This document shows, in pieces, positions 1-4,883 of a DNA stretch of 6,518 nucleotides (position 1 is its first letter; the number at the start of each line of letters is the position of its first letter). Position numbers and translations under genes: made by a program. Origin of the DNA: Clostridia bacterium (lineage in GTDB: Bacteria; Bacillota; Clostridia; Christensenellales; QALW01); contig JAGCSD010000047.1 of assembly GCA_017964345.1 (NCBI GenBank), positions 1 to 6,518 of the forward strand, read 5' to 3'. The notes under the pieces were generated by a model, which was not told where the DNA came from, ran no database searches, and saw only the letters and a program-made list of their open reading frames with translations.

Positions 1-693
1 ATCACTCTTAGCCAGCCTCCTTTCCGCCATGGAAAGCAGTTGTGTCAGAATCACAACCATTACAAGATAGGTCAGCGCCACAATCAAGAGGGTGTTGACG
101 GAATCGTAGGTGACATTCCGGATCACACTGCCCGCTTTGGTCAGATCGGTGACGGCAACATAACCGGCAACGCTTGTTTCTTTCAGTAGGGCGATCATTT
201 CATTGCCGATGGCGGGCAGAATGTTGCGTATCGCTTGCGGCAGGATGATTTTGCGCATCGTTTGCATTTTGGAAAGTCCCAAGCTGCGTCCCGCCTCCAT
301 TTGTCCGTGATCGACGGCGTTGATGCCGCTACGGATCAATTCCGCCATATAGGCGCTGGAATTGACGCCGAAGGTGACAATGCCCACAATGACCCCTTCT
401 TTTGTTTTCTCCATGATGACAAAGTAAAAAATCAACAGCAGCACTACCACGGGTATGCCGCGAATAACCGTTACATATATATCACAGATTTTTGCAAGCG
501 GTTTCAAGGCGCGCGTGTCTTCCGCAAAGAATTTGATGACGGCGATCAGCGCGCCGCCCAGCACACCGATCAGCAGGGCGCCGAGCGTCATGTAAATTGT
601 ATTTTTTAACCCGCCGAGCATTTGCAGGTAGTAGCCATTTTCAACAAACGTTTCGTATAATTTATCGAGCCATGTGCTCAACCAATCAGGCAA
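1..693 (-). CDS. Polar amino-acid ABC transporter permease (HisM/GlnP family), C-terminus cut by window edge
   Basis: This is the membrane subunit of an ABC importer for amino acids. The visible 231 residues have about five hydrophobic segments (roughly 32-56, 73-94, 99-118, 160-180, 197-220). The cytoplasmic loop carries a full EAA motif (E133-A-G, G139, then I149-x-L-P152), the docking site for the ATPase. The segment VIRGIP near 76-81 is also typical. The frame is open to base 1 and ends in a charged ERRLAKSD tail, so only a few residues are probably missing. I choose the TTG at 693: AAAAGGAG lies 8 nt upstream, an in-frame stop lies at 709-711, and no early ATG exists. It follows the binding-protein gene after 107 nt. 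The ATPase gene is not in view and would be expected beyond the left edge. Substrate is unknown; arginine or citrulline is inferred from argGH linkage. Confidence 0.93.
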   Translation of the reverse strand, partial: MPDWLSTWLDKLYETFVENGYYLQMLGGLKNTIYMTLGALLIGVLGGALIAVIKFFAEDTRALKPLAKICDIYVTVIRGIPVVVLLLIFYFVIMEKTKEGVIVGIVTFGVNSSAYMAELIRSGINAVDHGQMEAGRSLGLSKMQTMRKIILPQAIRNILPAIGNEMIALLKETSVAGYVAVTDLTKAGSVIRNVTYDSVNTLLIVALTYLVMVVILTQLLSMAERRLAKSD

Positions 694-701
694 AACCAAA
701 A

Positions 702-709
702 CTCCTTTT
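702..709 (-). promoter_or_regulatory. Shine-Dalgarno fixing the TTG start of the permease
   Basis: AAAAGGAG lies 8 nt before the TTG at 693. A second in-frame TTG at 699 would be only 2 nt from this site, too close. The site therefore decides the start. Confidence 0.75.
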
Positions 710-727
710 TATCAATACAGACGACAG

Positions 728-750
728 GGGTGCCGAACGATTCGACACCC
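728..750 (-). other. Intercistronic stem-loop 2 between binding protein and permease
   Basis: In the minus-strand transcript GGGTG-U-CGAA pairs with UUCG-G-CACCC around a 3-nt loop. This gives a 10-bp stem with a single G-U wobble. No U-tract follows, so it does not look like an intrinsic terminator. It may be an mRNA-stabilising hairpin protecting the 3' end of the upstream binding-protein message, as known for malE-malF and similar ABC operons. That role is inferred. Confidence 0.6.
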
Positions 751-771
751 TTGCCGTTATTTGTGAAAGTG

Positions 772-789
772 GAAACCGTGTGCGGTTTC
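772..789 (-). other. Intercistronic stem-loop 1 just after the binding-protein gene
   Basis: GAAACCG and CGGTTTC form a perfect 7-bp stem around a 4-nt loop, starting 11 nt after the stop codon of the binding-protein gene. No U-run follows. Together with the stem-loop at 728-750 it forms a tandem hairpin pair in the only long gap of this operon. It may be a partial terminator or a barrier to 3' exonuclease. Confidence 0.55.
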
Positions 790-800
790 ATTTGTGTAAC

Positions 801-1592
801 TTACTTGGATTGCGGGGATGTGTAGGGTGCTTCGTATTTATCGAAGAAGCTCTTCACTGTGCCGTCTTCGACCAGCTTATCGACGATCTTGTTGATCTCG
901 CCGACCAGTTCATCGCTGCCCAGTGCAAATGCGAAAGCGTAGGGTTCCGTCGTCATCGGATCGTCTAAGATCACGAGCTGATCTTCATGTTCTTCGTTGT
1001 ATGCTTTGACCATTTCCGCGGCGGTCAGGTCGTCGATGACCCATGCATCTACTTTTGCGGAAGTCAACGCGGCTTCCGCGTCGCTGTTGGCGGCAAAGGC
1101 GGAAACAATATAATTCTGTGACAGGCAGTATTCTTCCGCGGTGGTTCCGCTCTGCACGGAAACCGTTTTGCCGTCCAGATCGGCTTTGGTCTTGATCGGG
1201 CTGTCGCTCGTCACGACGATCGCCTGCGCGGCAAGACAATAGGGGTTCGTGAACAGGGAGTTCTTCTTACGTGCGTCGGTCACGGAAATGCCGGACACAC
1301 CCGCGTCGAATTTGCCGGCGATGATGCCGGGAAGAACGGCTTCAAAGTCCATTTGCTTGATCGTGAGCTTGACGCCTAATTCTTCGGCGATAGCTTCCCA
1401 AATGTCAATTTCAATACCGACGACGCTGCCGTCAGCCTGCAATTCCTCAAAAGGAGGGAAGTCCGGGCTGGTGGCGATCACGATTTCGCCGGCGTTTTTG
1501 ATGTCCGCCAAGGTTTTCCCTTTGGTGCCGCATCCGGCGAAGCACGCCAGTACGACAACCAGAGCCAATGCGAGTGCAACAAGTTTCTTCAT
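801..1592 (-). CDS. Amino-acid ABC transporter substrate-binding lipoprotein
   Basis: This is the extracellular receptor of a polar amino-acid importer (type II periplasmic-binding fold, SBP_bac_3 family), 263 residues. A basic, hydrophobic signal peptide ends in the lipobox-like FAGC. Cys21 would be lipidated and anchor the protein to the outer face of the membrane. The mature part starts a few residues later with the usual LADIKNAGEIVIATS segment. Family ligand residues appear present: Arg108 in the SVTDARKK segment for the alpha-carboxylate, the SGTT loop at 148-151, and Asp187 in WVIDD for the alpha-amino group. These assignments come from family pattern. The ATG at 1592 is chosen because AAAGGTGA precedes it; an in-frame GTG at 1601 overlaps that site. 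It lies 20 nt after argH and 107 nt before the permease, so it shares their operon. The residues seen do not decide the substrate. Confidence 0.94.
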   Translation of the reverse strand: MKKLVALALALVVVLACFAGCGTKGKTLADIKNAGEIVIATSPDFPPFEELQADGSVVGIEIDIWEAIAEELGVKLTIKQMDFEAVLPGIIAGKFDAGVSGISVTDARKKNSLFTNPYCLAAQAIVVTSDSPIKTKADLDGKTVSVQSGTTAEEYCLSQNYIVSAFAANSDAEAALTSAKVDAWVIDDLTAAEMVKAYNEEHEDQLVILDDPMTTEPYAFAFALGSDELVGEINKIVDKLVEDGTVKSFFDKYEAPYTSPQSK

Positions 1593-1597
1593 TTTTT

Positions 1598-1607
1598 TCA
1601 CCTTTTT
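1598..1607 (-). promoter_or_regulatory. Shine-Dalgarno fixing the ATG start of the binding protein
   Basis: AAAAAGGTGA ends 5 nt before the ATG at 1592. The in-frame GTG at 1601, which would add three residues, lies inside this ribosome-binding site and is therefore unlikely to be the start. Confidence 0.65.
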
Positions 1608-1612
1608 CTTTC

Positions 1613-2995
1613 TTATTTCAAATCCGTCAGTTCCGTGCGAACGAGCGCGATCTGTTTTTCAACCGATCCGACCGCCGTTCCTCCTTCACTGATGCGGGTT
1701 TTGACACACTGTTCTAAAGAAATCGCCGGATAGAGGTCTTCTTCAAATAAATCGGACAATTTCTTATAATCATTTAACGGAAGGGTATCGAGCACGCATT
1801 GTTTTTGCGTGCAGAGCGCGACCGCCTGCCCGGCGATCTTATACGCACTGCGGAAAGGCAGCCCTTTGCGCACCAAATAGTCGGCAAGATCGGTCGCGTT
1901 CAGGAAACCCGTCTGTGCCGCGGCGAACATATTTTCGCGCTTGACGGTAAACGTATCAAGCATACCGTTTAATACGGGCAGACACGCTTTCACGGTATCT
2001 ACCGCGTCAAACACACTTTCCTTATCCTCCTGTAAGTCTTTGTTGTAGGCAAGCGGCAAGCCTTTCAGAACCGTTAAAAGCGCCATCAAATCACCGTACA
2101 CGCGCCCGGTTTTGCCGCGGATCAACTCCGCCATGTCGGCGTTTTTCTTTTGCGGCATGATGGATGAACCGGTGGTATAGGCGTCTGACAACTCGATAAA
2201 ACGAAATTCCCAGCCGGAATACAGGATCAGTTCTTCGCAGAAACGCGACAGATGCATCATCAGTATGGACAGCGCGGAAAGCAGCTCCACGCAGAAATCG
2301 CGGTCGGAAACACCATCCAGACTGTTTGGCGCGATTTTTGAAAACCCGAGCAGTTTGGCTTCATATTGTCGGTCGGTCGGGTAGGTGGTCCCCGCTAAGG
2401 CGCAACAGCCGATAGGAGAAACGTCCATACGCTTGCGCGTGTCGATCAAACGGTCACCGTCGCGCAGAAGCATCATGGCGTATGCCATCAGGTAATGACC
2501 GAATGTAATCGGCTGTGCCCGCTGCAGGTGCGTATAACCCGGCAGGATCGTCGCCTTTTCTTCTTCGGCGCGGCGGCACAGCGTGGAAAGCAGGGTGCGC
2601 AGATAGGTGAGCAGCGTTTCGATCTCGCCTTTGAGATACAGACGCAGATCGAGCGCCACTTGATCGTTGCGCGAACGGGCGGTGTGCAGACGCTTGCCGG
2701 CGTCGCCGATGCGATCCGTCAGCACCTGTTCGATGAACATATGAATGTCTTCACTCGTTTCGTCGATGGTAAGCGCCCCGCTTTTCAGGTCGTCGGCAAT
2801 GGTTTGCAGACCGGCGAGAATGGCGTCGCAATCGTTTTGGGGGAGGATGCCCTGCACCGCCAGCATGGTCGCGTGCGCCATGCTGCCGCGAATATCCTCC
2901 TGCGCCATGCGCTGATCGAACCGGATGGAAGAATTAAAATCATCAGCGAGTTTTTCGGTTTTGCCGTCCGTCCTGCCCGCCCACAATTTCGCCAT
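1613..2995 (-). CDS. argH: Argininosuccinate lyase
   Basis: ArgH cleaves argininosuccinate to arginine and fumarate, the last step of arginine synthesis, in the cytoplasm as a homotetramer of the fumarase/aspartase superfamily. The 460 residues match the usual length. Seen in order: N-terminal KLWAGR, the HTARSRNDQ segment (104-112), PGYTHLQRAQP (152-162) with the catalytic histidine region, and the superfamily signature GSSIMPQKKN (276-285) holding the catalytic serine. The C-terminal part has the FLNATDLADYLVRKG segment. One variation is Ala286 where many family members have proline (KKNPD). The ATG at 2995 is preceded by GAGGA 8 nt upstream. A GTG at 3010 overlaps the argG stop and would add five residues, but has no good site. 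It sits 11 nt after argG and 20 nt before the transporter lipoprotein. Confidence 0.98.
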   Translation of the reverse strand: MAKLWAGRTDGKTEKLADDFNSSIRFDQRMAQEDIRGSMAHATMLAVQGILPQNDCDAILAGLQTIADDLKSGALTIDETSEDIHMFIEQVLTDRIGDAGKRLHTARSRNDQVALDLRLYLKGEIETLLTYLRTLLSTLCRRAEEEKATILPGYTHLQRAQPITFGHYLMAYAMMLLRDGDRLIDTRKRMDVSPIGCCALAGTTYPTDRQYEAKLLGFSKIAPNSLDGVSDRDFCVELLSALSILMMHLSRFCEELILYSGWEFRFIELSDAYTTGSSIMPQKKNADMAELIRGKTGRVYGDLMALLTVLKGLPLAYNKDLQEDKESVFDAVDTVKACLPVLNGMLDTFTVKRENMFAAAQTGFLNATDLADYLVRKGLPFRSAYKIAGQAVALCTQKQCVLDTLPLNDYKKLSDLFEEDLYPAISLEQCVKTRISEGGTAVGSVEKQIALVRTELTDLK

Positions 2996-3006
2996 GGATG
3001 AAGTCC

Positions 3007-4230
3007 TCACTTTTTGTTTTGCCGATCGACCAACGCCTGTACCTTGATCGGCAGACCGTACAGGTTGATAAAGCCCGCGGAGTCCGCTTGATTATAATCG
3101 CTTTCGCCGAAGGTGGCGATCTCCTCACTGTAAAGGGAATAGTCGCTCCATACGCCGGCTTTGATGATATTGCCCTTGTAGAGCTTCAGTCTGACCTTGC
3201 CGGTCACGCGCTCCTGTGTCTTGTCCACAAACGCGGAAAGCGCCTCGCGCAGAGGAGTGAACCACTGCCCGTTGTATACCAACTCGGCAAACGTGATGGC
3301 AAGACGCTGTTTTTCGTGAAGCGTCATCTTGTCTAAACAGATACTCTCAAGCGTTTCATGCGCTCTGTAGAGAATGGTGCCGCCGGGCGTTTCGTACACA
3401 CCGCGGCATTTCATGCCCACGAGCCGGTTTTCCACAATATCAAGAAGTCCGATGCCGTTTTGCCCGCCGATTTCGTTAAGCTTTAAGATGATTTCTTTGG
3501 CGGACATTGCCTTGTCGTCGAGTTTGACCGGAATACCCTTGTCAAATTCAAGCGTAACATAAGTGGGTTTGTCCGGCGCCTGCAGCGGAGACACGCCCAT
3601 TTCCAAAAAACCGGGTTTTTCGTAGAGCGGTTCGTTACCGGTATCTTCCAAAACCAGACCTTCGTGTGACAGATGCCACAGGTTTTTGTCTTTGGAATAA
3701 TTGGTTTCACGGTTGATTTTCAGAGGAATGTTATGCGCTTCGGCGTAGTCGATTTCCTCTTCGCGCGATTTGATATTCCATTCGCGCCACGGAGCGATAA
3801 TGGGCATATCCGGAGCGAAATGCTTGATGGCAAGCTCAAAACGCACCTGATCGTTGCCTTTACCTGTACAACCGTGCACAATGGCGTCGGCGCCCTCTTT
3901 CAGGGCGATTTCCACCAGTCCTTTAGCGATGCAGGGACGCGCATGGCTGGTGCCGAGCAGATAATCCTCGTAAACGGCGCCCGCTTTCATGGTGGGAATG
4001 ATGTAATCGTCCACATATTCGTCTGTCAGATCCAGTACGTACAGCTTGGACGCGCCGGTCTTGATCGCTTTTTCTTCCAGACCTTCCAGTTCATCAGCCT
4101 GCCCGACGTTGCCCGAAACGGCAATGACTTCACAGTTATTGTAATTTTCCTTGAGCCACGGGATAATAATAGATGTATCCAGCCCGCCTGAATAGGCGAG
4201 AACCACTTTTTTGATGCTTTCTTTGTTCAT
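3007..4230 (-). CDS. argG: Argininosuccinate synthase
   Basis: ArgG condenses citrulline and aspartate with ATP to argininosuccinate, AMP and pyrophosphate; it is cytoplasmic. The 407 residues fit the common bacterial form. Near the N-terminus is the N-type ATP-pyrophosphatase loop AYSGGLDTS (12-20). It is followed by a [10 protein letters not shown] segment (94-103), the [13 protein letters not shown] motif (120-132) involved in ATP and aspartate/citrulline binding, and the NLWHLSHEG segment. The C-terminal region (roughly 380-407) provides the oligomerisation tail. The ATG at 4230 follows AAAGGAG with 9-nt spacing. The open frame extends upstream to 4347, but that part covers the promoter, so it is not coding. 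It is the first gene of the operon argG-argH-binding protein-permease, with a leader of only about 24 nt. Confidence 0.98.
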   Translation of the reverse strand: MNKESIKKVVLAYSGGLDTSIIIPWLKENYNNCEVIAVSGNVGQADELEGLEEKAIKTGASKLYVLDLTDEYVDDYIIPTMKAGAVYEDYLLGTSHARPCIAKGLVEIALKEGADAIVHGCTGKGNDQVRFELAIKHFAPDMPIIAPWREWNIKSREEEIDYAEAHNIPLKINRETNYSKDKNLWHLSHEGLVLEDTGNEPLYEKPGFLEMGVSPLQAPDKPTYVTLEFDKGIPVKLDDKAMSAKEIILKLNEIGGQNGIGLLDIVENRLVGMKCRGVYETPGGTILYRAHETLESICLDKMTLHEKQRLAITFAELVYNGQWFTPLREALSAFVDKTQERVTGKVRLKLYKGNIIKAGVWSDYSLYSEEIATFGESDYNQADSAGFINLYGLPIKVQALVDRQNKK

Positions 4231-4239
4231 GCTGAAGCG

Positions 4240-4246
4240 CTCCTTT
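4240..4246 (-). promoter_or_regulatory. Shine-Dalgarno of argG
   Basis: AAAGGAG lies 9 nt before the ATG at 4230. It supports the shorter ArgG start over the open frame that continues upstream through the promoter. Confidence 0.8.
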
Positions 4247-4260
4247 GGTTTGATGATGTC

Positions 4261-4289
4261 ATTATAGCGCGCTTTCGTCGGGCTGTCAA
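4261..4289 (-). promoter_or_regulatory. Consensus sigma-A promoter of the argG operon
   Basis: Read on the minus strand, TTGACA (4289-4284) is separated by exactly 17 nt from TATAAT (4266-4261). Both hexamers and the spacing match the sigma-70/sigma-A consensus perfectly. A start near 4254 gives a leader of about 24 nt, too short for a T-box or riboswitch. Such a strong promoter ahead of biosynthetic genes would be expected to need repression. ARG-box-like sites lie directly upstream. Confidence 0.9.
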
Positions 4290-4295
4290 GCACTT

Positions 4296-4313
4296 TTTGT
4301 ATAAAAATTCTAT
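4296..4313. promoter_or_regulatory. Putative ARG box 1, next to the argG -35 element
   Basis: Read on the plus strand this 18-mer agrees with the Bacillus-type ARG box (CATGAATAAAAATKCAAK, as I recall it) at about 14 of 18 positions, including the central ATAAAAAT and the following TTC. It ends 7 bp upstream of the -35 hexamer. An ArgR/AhrC hexamer bound here could interfere with RNA polymerase. It is the best match of the array. AT-rich intergenic DNA raises the chance of false matches. Confidence 0.55.
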
Positions 4314-4326
4314 AGAAAAACGAAAA

Positions 4327-4344
4327 TGCGAATAAAAATCCAAA
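4327..4344. promoter_or_regulatory. Putative ARG box 2
   Basis: GAATAAAAAT followed by CCAA matches about 13 of 18 ARG-box positions on the plus strand. Its core ATAAAAAT starts 31 bp from that of box 1 and 21 bp from that of box 3. A 21-bp centre spacing is the classical tandem ARG-box arrangement known from E. coli. Confidence 0.55.
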
Positions 4345-4347
4345 CAA

Positions 4348-4365
4348 TACGCATAAAAATGTTAT
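4348..4365. promoter_or_regulatory. Putative ARG box 3
   Basis: The core ATAAAAATG, preceded by ACGC, matches about 13 of 18 ARG-box positions on the plus strand. It pairs with box 2 at 21-bp spacing, which supports joint occupancy by one ArgR hexamer. Confidence 0.5.
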
Positions 4366-4377
4366 ATATGCAGCCGA

Positions 4378-4390
4378 AATGCATAAAAAG
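4378..4390. promoter_or_regulatory. Possible ARG half-box overlapping the HU terminator tail
   Basis: ATGCATAAAAA matches only the left half of an ARG box, about 10 of 18 positions over the full length. It is listed because its core starts 30 bp from that of box 3, in phase with the array. The bases also form the U-tract of the HU terminator, which may explain the match on its own. Confidence 0.25.
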
Positions 4391-4412
4391 AACCCCCGCT
4401 TGACGCGGGGGT
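4383..4412 (-). terminator. Intrinsic terminator of the HU gene
   Basis: In the minus-strand transcript ACCCCCGC pairs with GCGGGGGU in a perfect 8-bp, very GC-rich stem with a 5-nt loop. It is followed at once by UUCUUUUUAU. The stem starts 22 nt after the HU stop codon. The plus strand has no T-run after the stem, so it acts in one direction. It separates the HU unit from the argG promoter. Confidence 0.92.
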
Positions 4413-4434
4413 AGATCGCAGAAATCCGAAACCG

Positions 4435-4707
4435 TTAGTTGACGGAATCTTTCAGAGCTTTGCCGGCCTTAAAGACAACCGCTTTGCTTGCTTTGATCTT
4501 GATGGTAGCGCCCGTAGCAGGGTTCTTGCCGGTTCTGGCGGCACGCTTTTTGACTTCAAAAGAGCCAAAGCCCATAATCTGGACCTTTTCACCTTTCTTC
4601 AAAGCCCCCTGAATCAGATCCAGAATACCGTTAACGGCCTTCTCGGCATCTTTTTTGGAGATTTCGTTCTTTGCAGCCAGTGCATTGATCAAATCTGCCT
4701 TGTTCAT
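4435..4707 (-). CDS. hup: HU-family nucleoid DNA-binding protein
   Basis: HU is a small basic histone-like protein that binds and bends DNA without strong sequence preference, as a dimer in the nucleoid. The 90 residues match the family length exactly. The helical N-terminus (MNKADLINALAAK) is followed by the dimer helix, the GFGSFEVKKRAAR strand (46-58), and the DNA-binding arm with RTGKNPATG (58-66). Pro63 is the expected intercalating proline. The lysine-rich C-terminus FKAGKALKDSVN is typical. The ATG at 4707 is preceded by GGAGGA about 9 nt upstream. It has its own promoter and terminator, so it is probably monocistronic. The order flippase-MazG-HU is a recurring neighbourhood in spore-forming Firmicutes. 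The usual next genes there (S4-domain YabO-like, YabP, YabQ) are absent here. Confidence 0.97.
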   Translation of the reverse strand: MNKADLINALAAKNEISKKDAEKAVNGILDLIQGALKKGEKVQIMGFGSFEVKKRAARTGKNPATGATIKIKASKAVVFKAGKALKDSVN

Positions 4708-4737
4708 TGTTGTATTTCCTCCAAATCCTCTTATTTT

Positions 4738-4757
4738 CCAACACGCGTTCGTGTCAG
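4738..4757 (-). other. Stem-loop in the 5' leader of the HU transcript
   Basis: The leader reads CUG-ACACG-AACG-CGUGU-UGG. The perfect 5-bp core ACACG/CGUGU with an AACG loop can be extended to 8 bp through two G-U wobbles and a C-G pair. It falls within the first nucleotides after the predicted start near 4760, where a hairpin could stabilise the mRNA. The function is inferred. Confidence 0.4.
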
Positions 4758-4766
4758 TTTACTTGC

Positions 4767-4795
4767 ATAGTAGCACATTTTGTGGGTTATGTCAA
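4767..4795 (-). promoter_or_regulatory. Sigma-A promoter of the HU gene
   Basis: On the minus strand, TTGACA (4795-4790) is followed after 17 nt by TACTAT (4772-4767), a near-consensus promoter. The predicted start near 4760 leaves a leader of about 53 nt. The DNA upstream of the -35 is very AT-rich, with T-runs at 4809-4833, which could act as an UP element. That fits the high expression usual for HU. Confidence 0.85.
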
Positions 4796-4802
4796 CACCC
4801 AC
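4782..4802. repeat. Inverted repeat around the HU -35 element
   Basis: GTGGGT (4782-4787) and ACCCAC (4797-4802) form a perfect 6-bp inverted repeat with a 9-bp spacer that contains most of the -35 hexamer. It could be an operator for a dimeric regulator. No known regulator is recognised. Confidence 0.35.
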
Positions 4803-4818
4803 GAAGCAAAAAATGCTT

Positions 4819-4850
4819 AAAAAATGTAAAAATTCGCGATTTTTTTGCGA
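4819..4850 (-). terminator. Weak possible terminator after mazG
   Basis: In the minus-strand transcript UCGC pairs with GCGA around a 9-nt A-rich loop and is followed by AUUUUUACAUUUUUU. The U-tract is good but the stem is only 4 bp. Another short stem, AAGCA/TGCTT, lies at 4804-4818. Read-through from mazG into the HU gene is quite possible. Confidence 0.3.
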
Positions 4851-4883
4851 GAAATTTCCTTACGGAAACAAAAATGGAATATT

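Noticed and set aside
728..789. Intrinsic terminator between the binding protein and the permease
   Set aside because: Both hairpins are convincing, but neither is followed by a U-tract, so they are listed as intercistronic stem-loops instead.
1249..1692. Plus-strand open frame of 147 codons with a hydrophobic, phenylalanine-rich end
   Set aside because: It is antisense to the signal peptide and N-terminal part of the binding protein. The phenylalanine run is the complement of lysine codons and A-rich ribosome-binding sequence.
2495..3001. Plus-strand open frame of 168 codons
   Set aside because: It is antisense to the conserved N-terminal half of argH and has no recognised domain.
2996..3010. 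GTG start of ArgH overlapping the argG stop (GTGA)
   Set aside because: It would add five unconserved residues and lacks a well-spaced Shine-Dalgarno. The ATG at 2995 has GAGGA 8 nt upstream.
4231..4260. T-box or riboswitch ahead of argG
   Set aside because: The predicted leader is only about 24 nt, too short for any known T-box or riboswitch.
4308..4317. CodY box near argG
   Set aside because: The TTC and GAA arms are separated by four bases, while the CodY consensus has one, so the match is poor.
4231..4347. N-terminal extension of ArgG by 39 residues
   Set aside because: The extension spans the -10, -35 and ARG-box region, and a good Shine-Dalgarno precedes the internal ATG at 4230.
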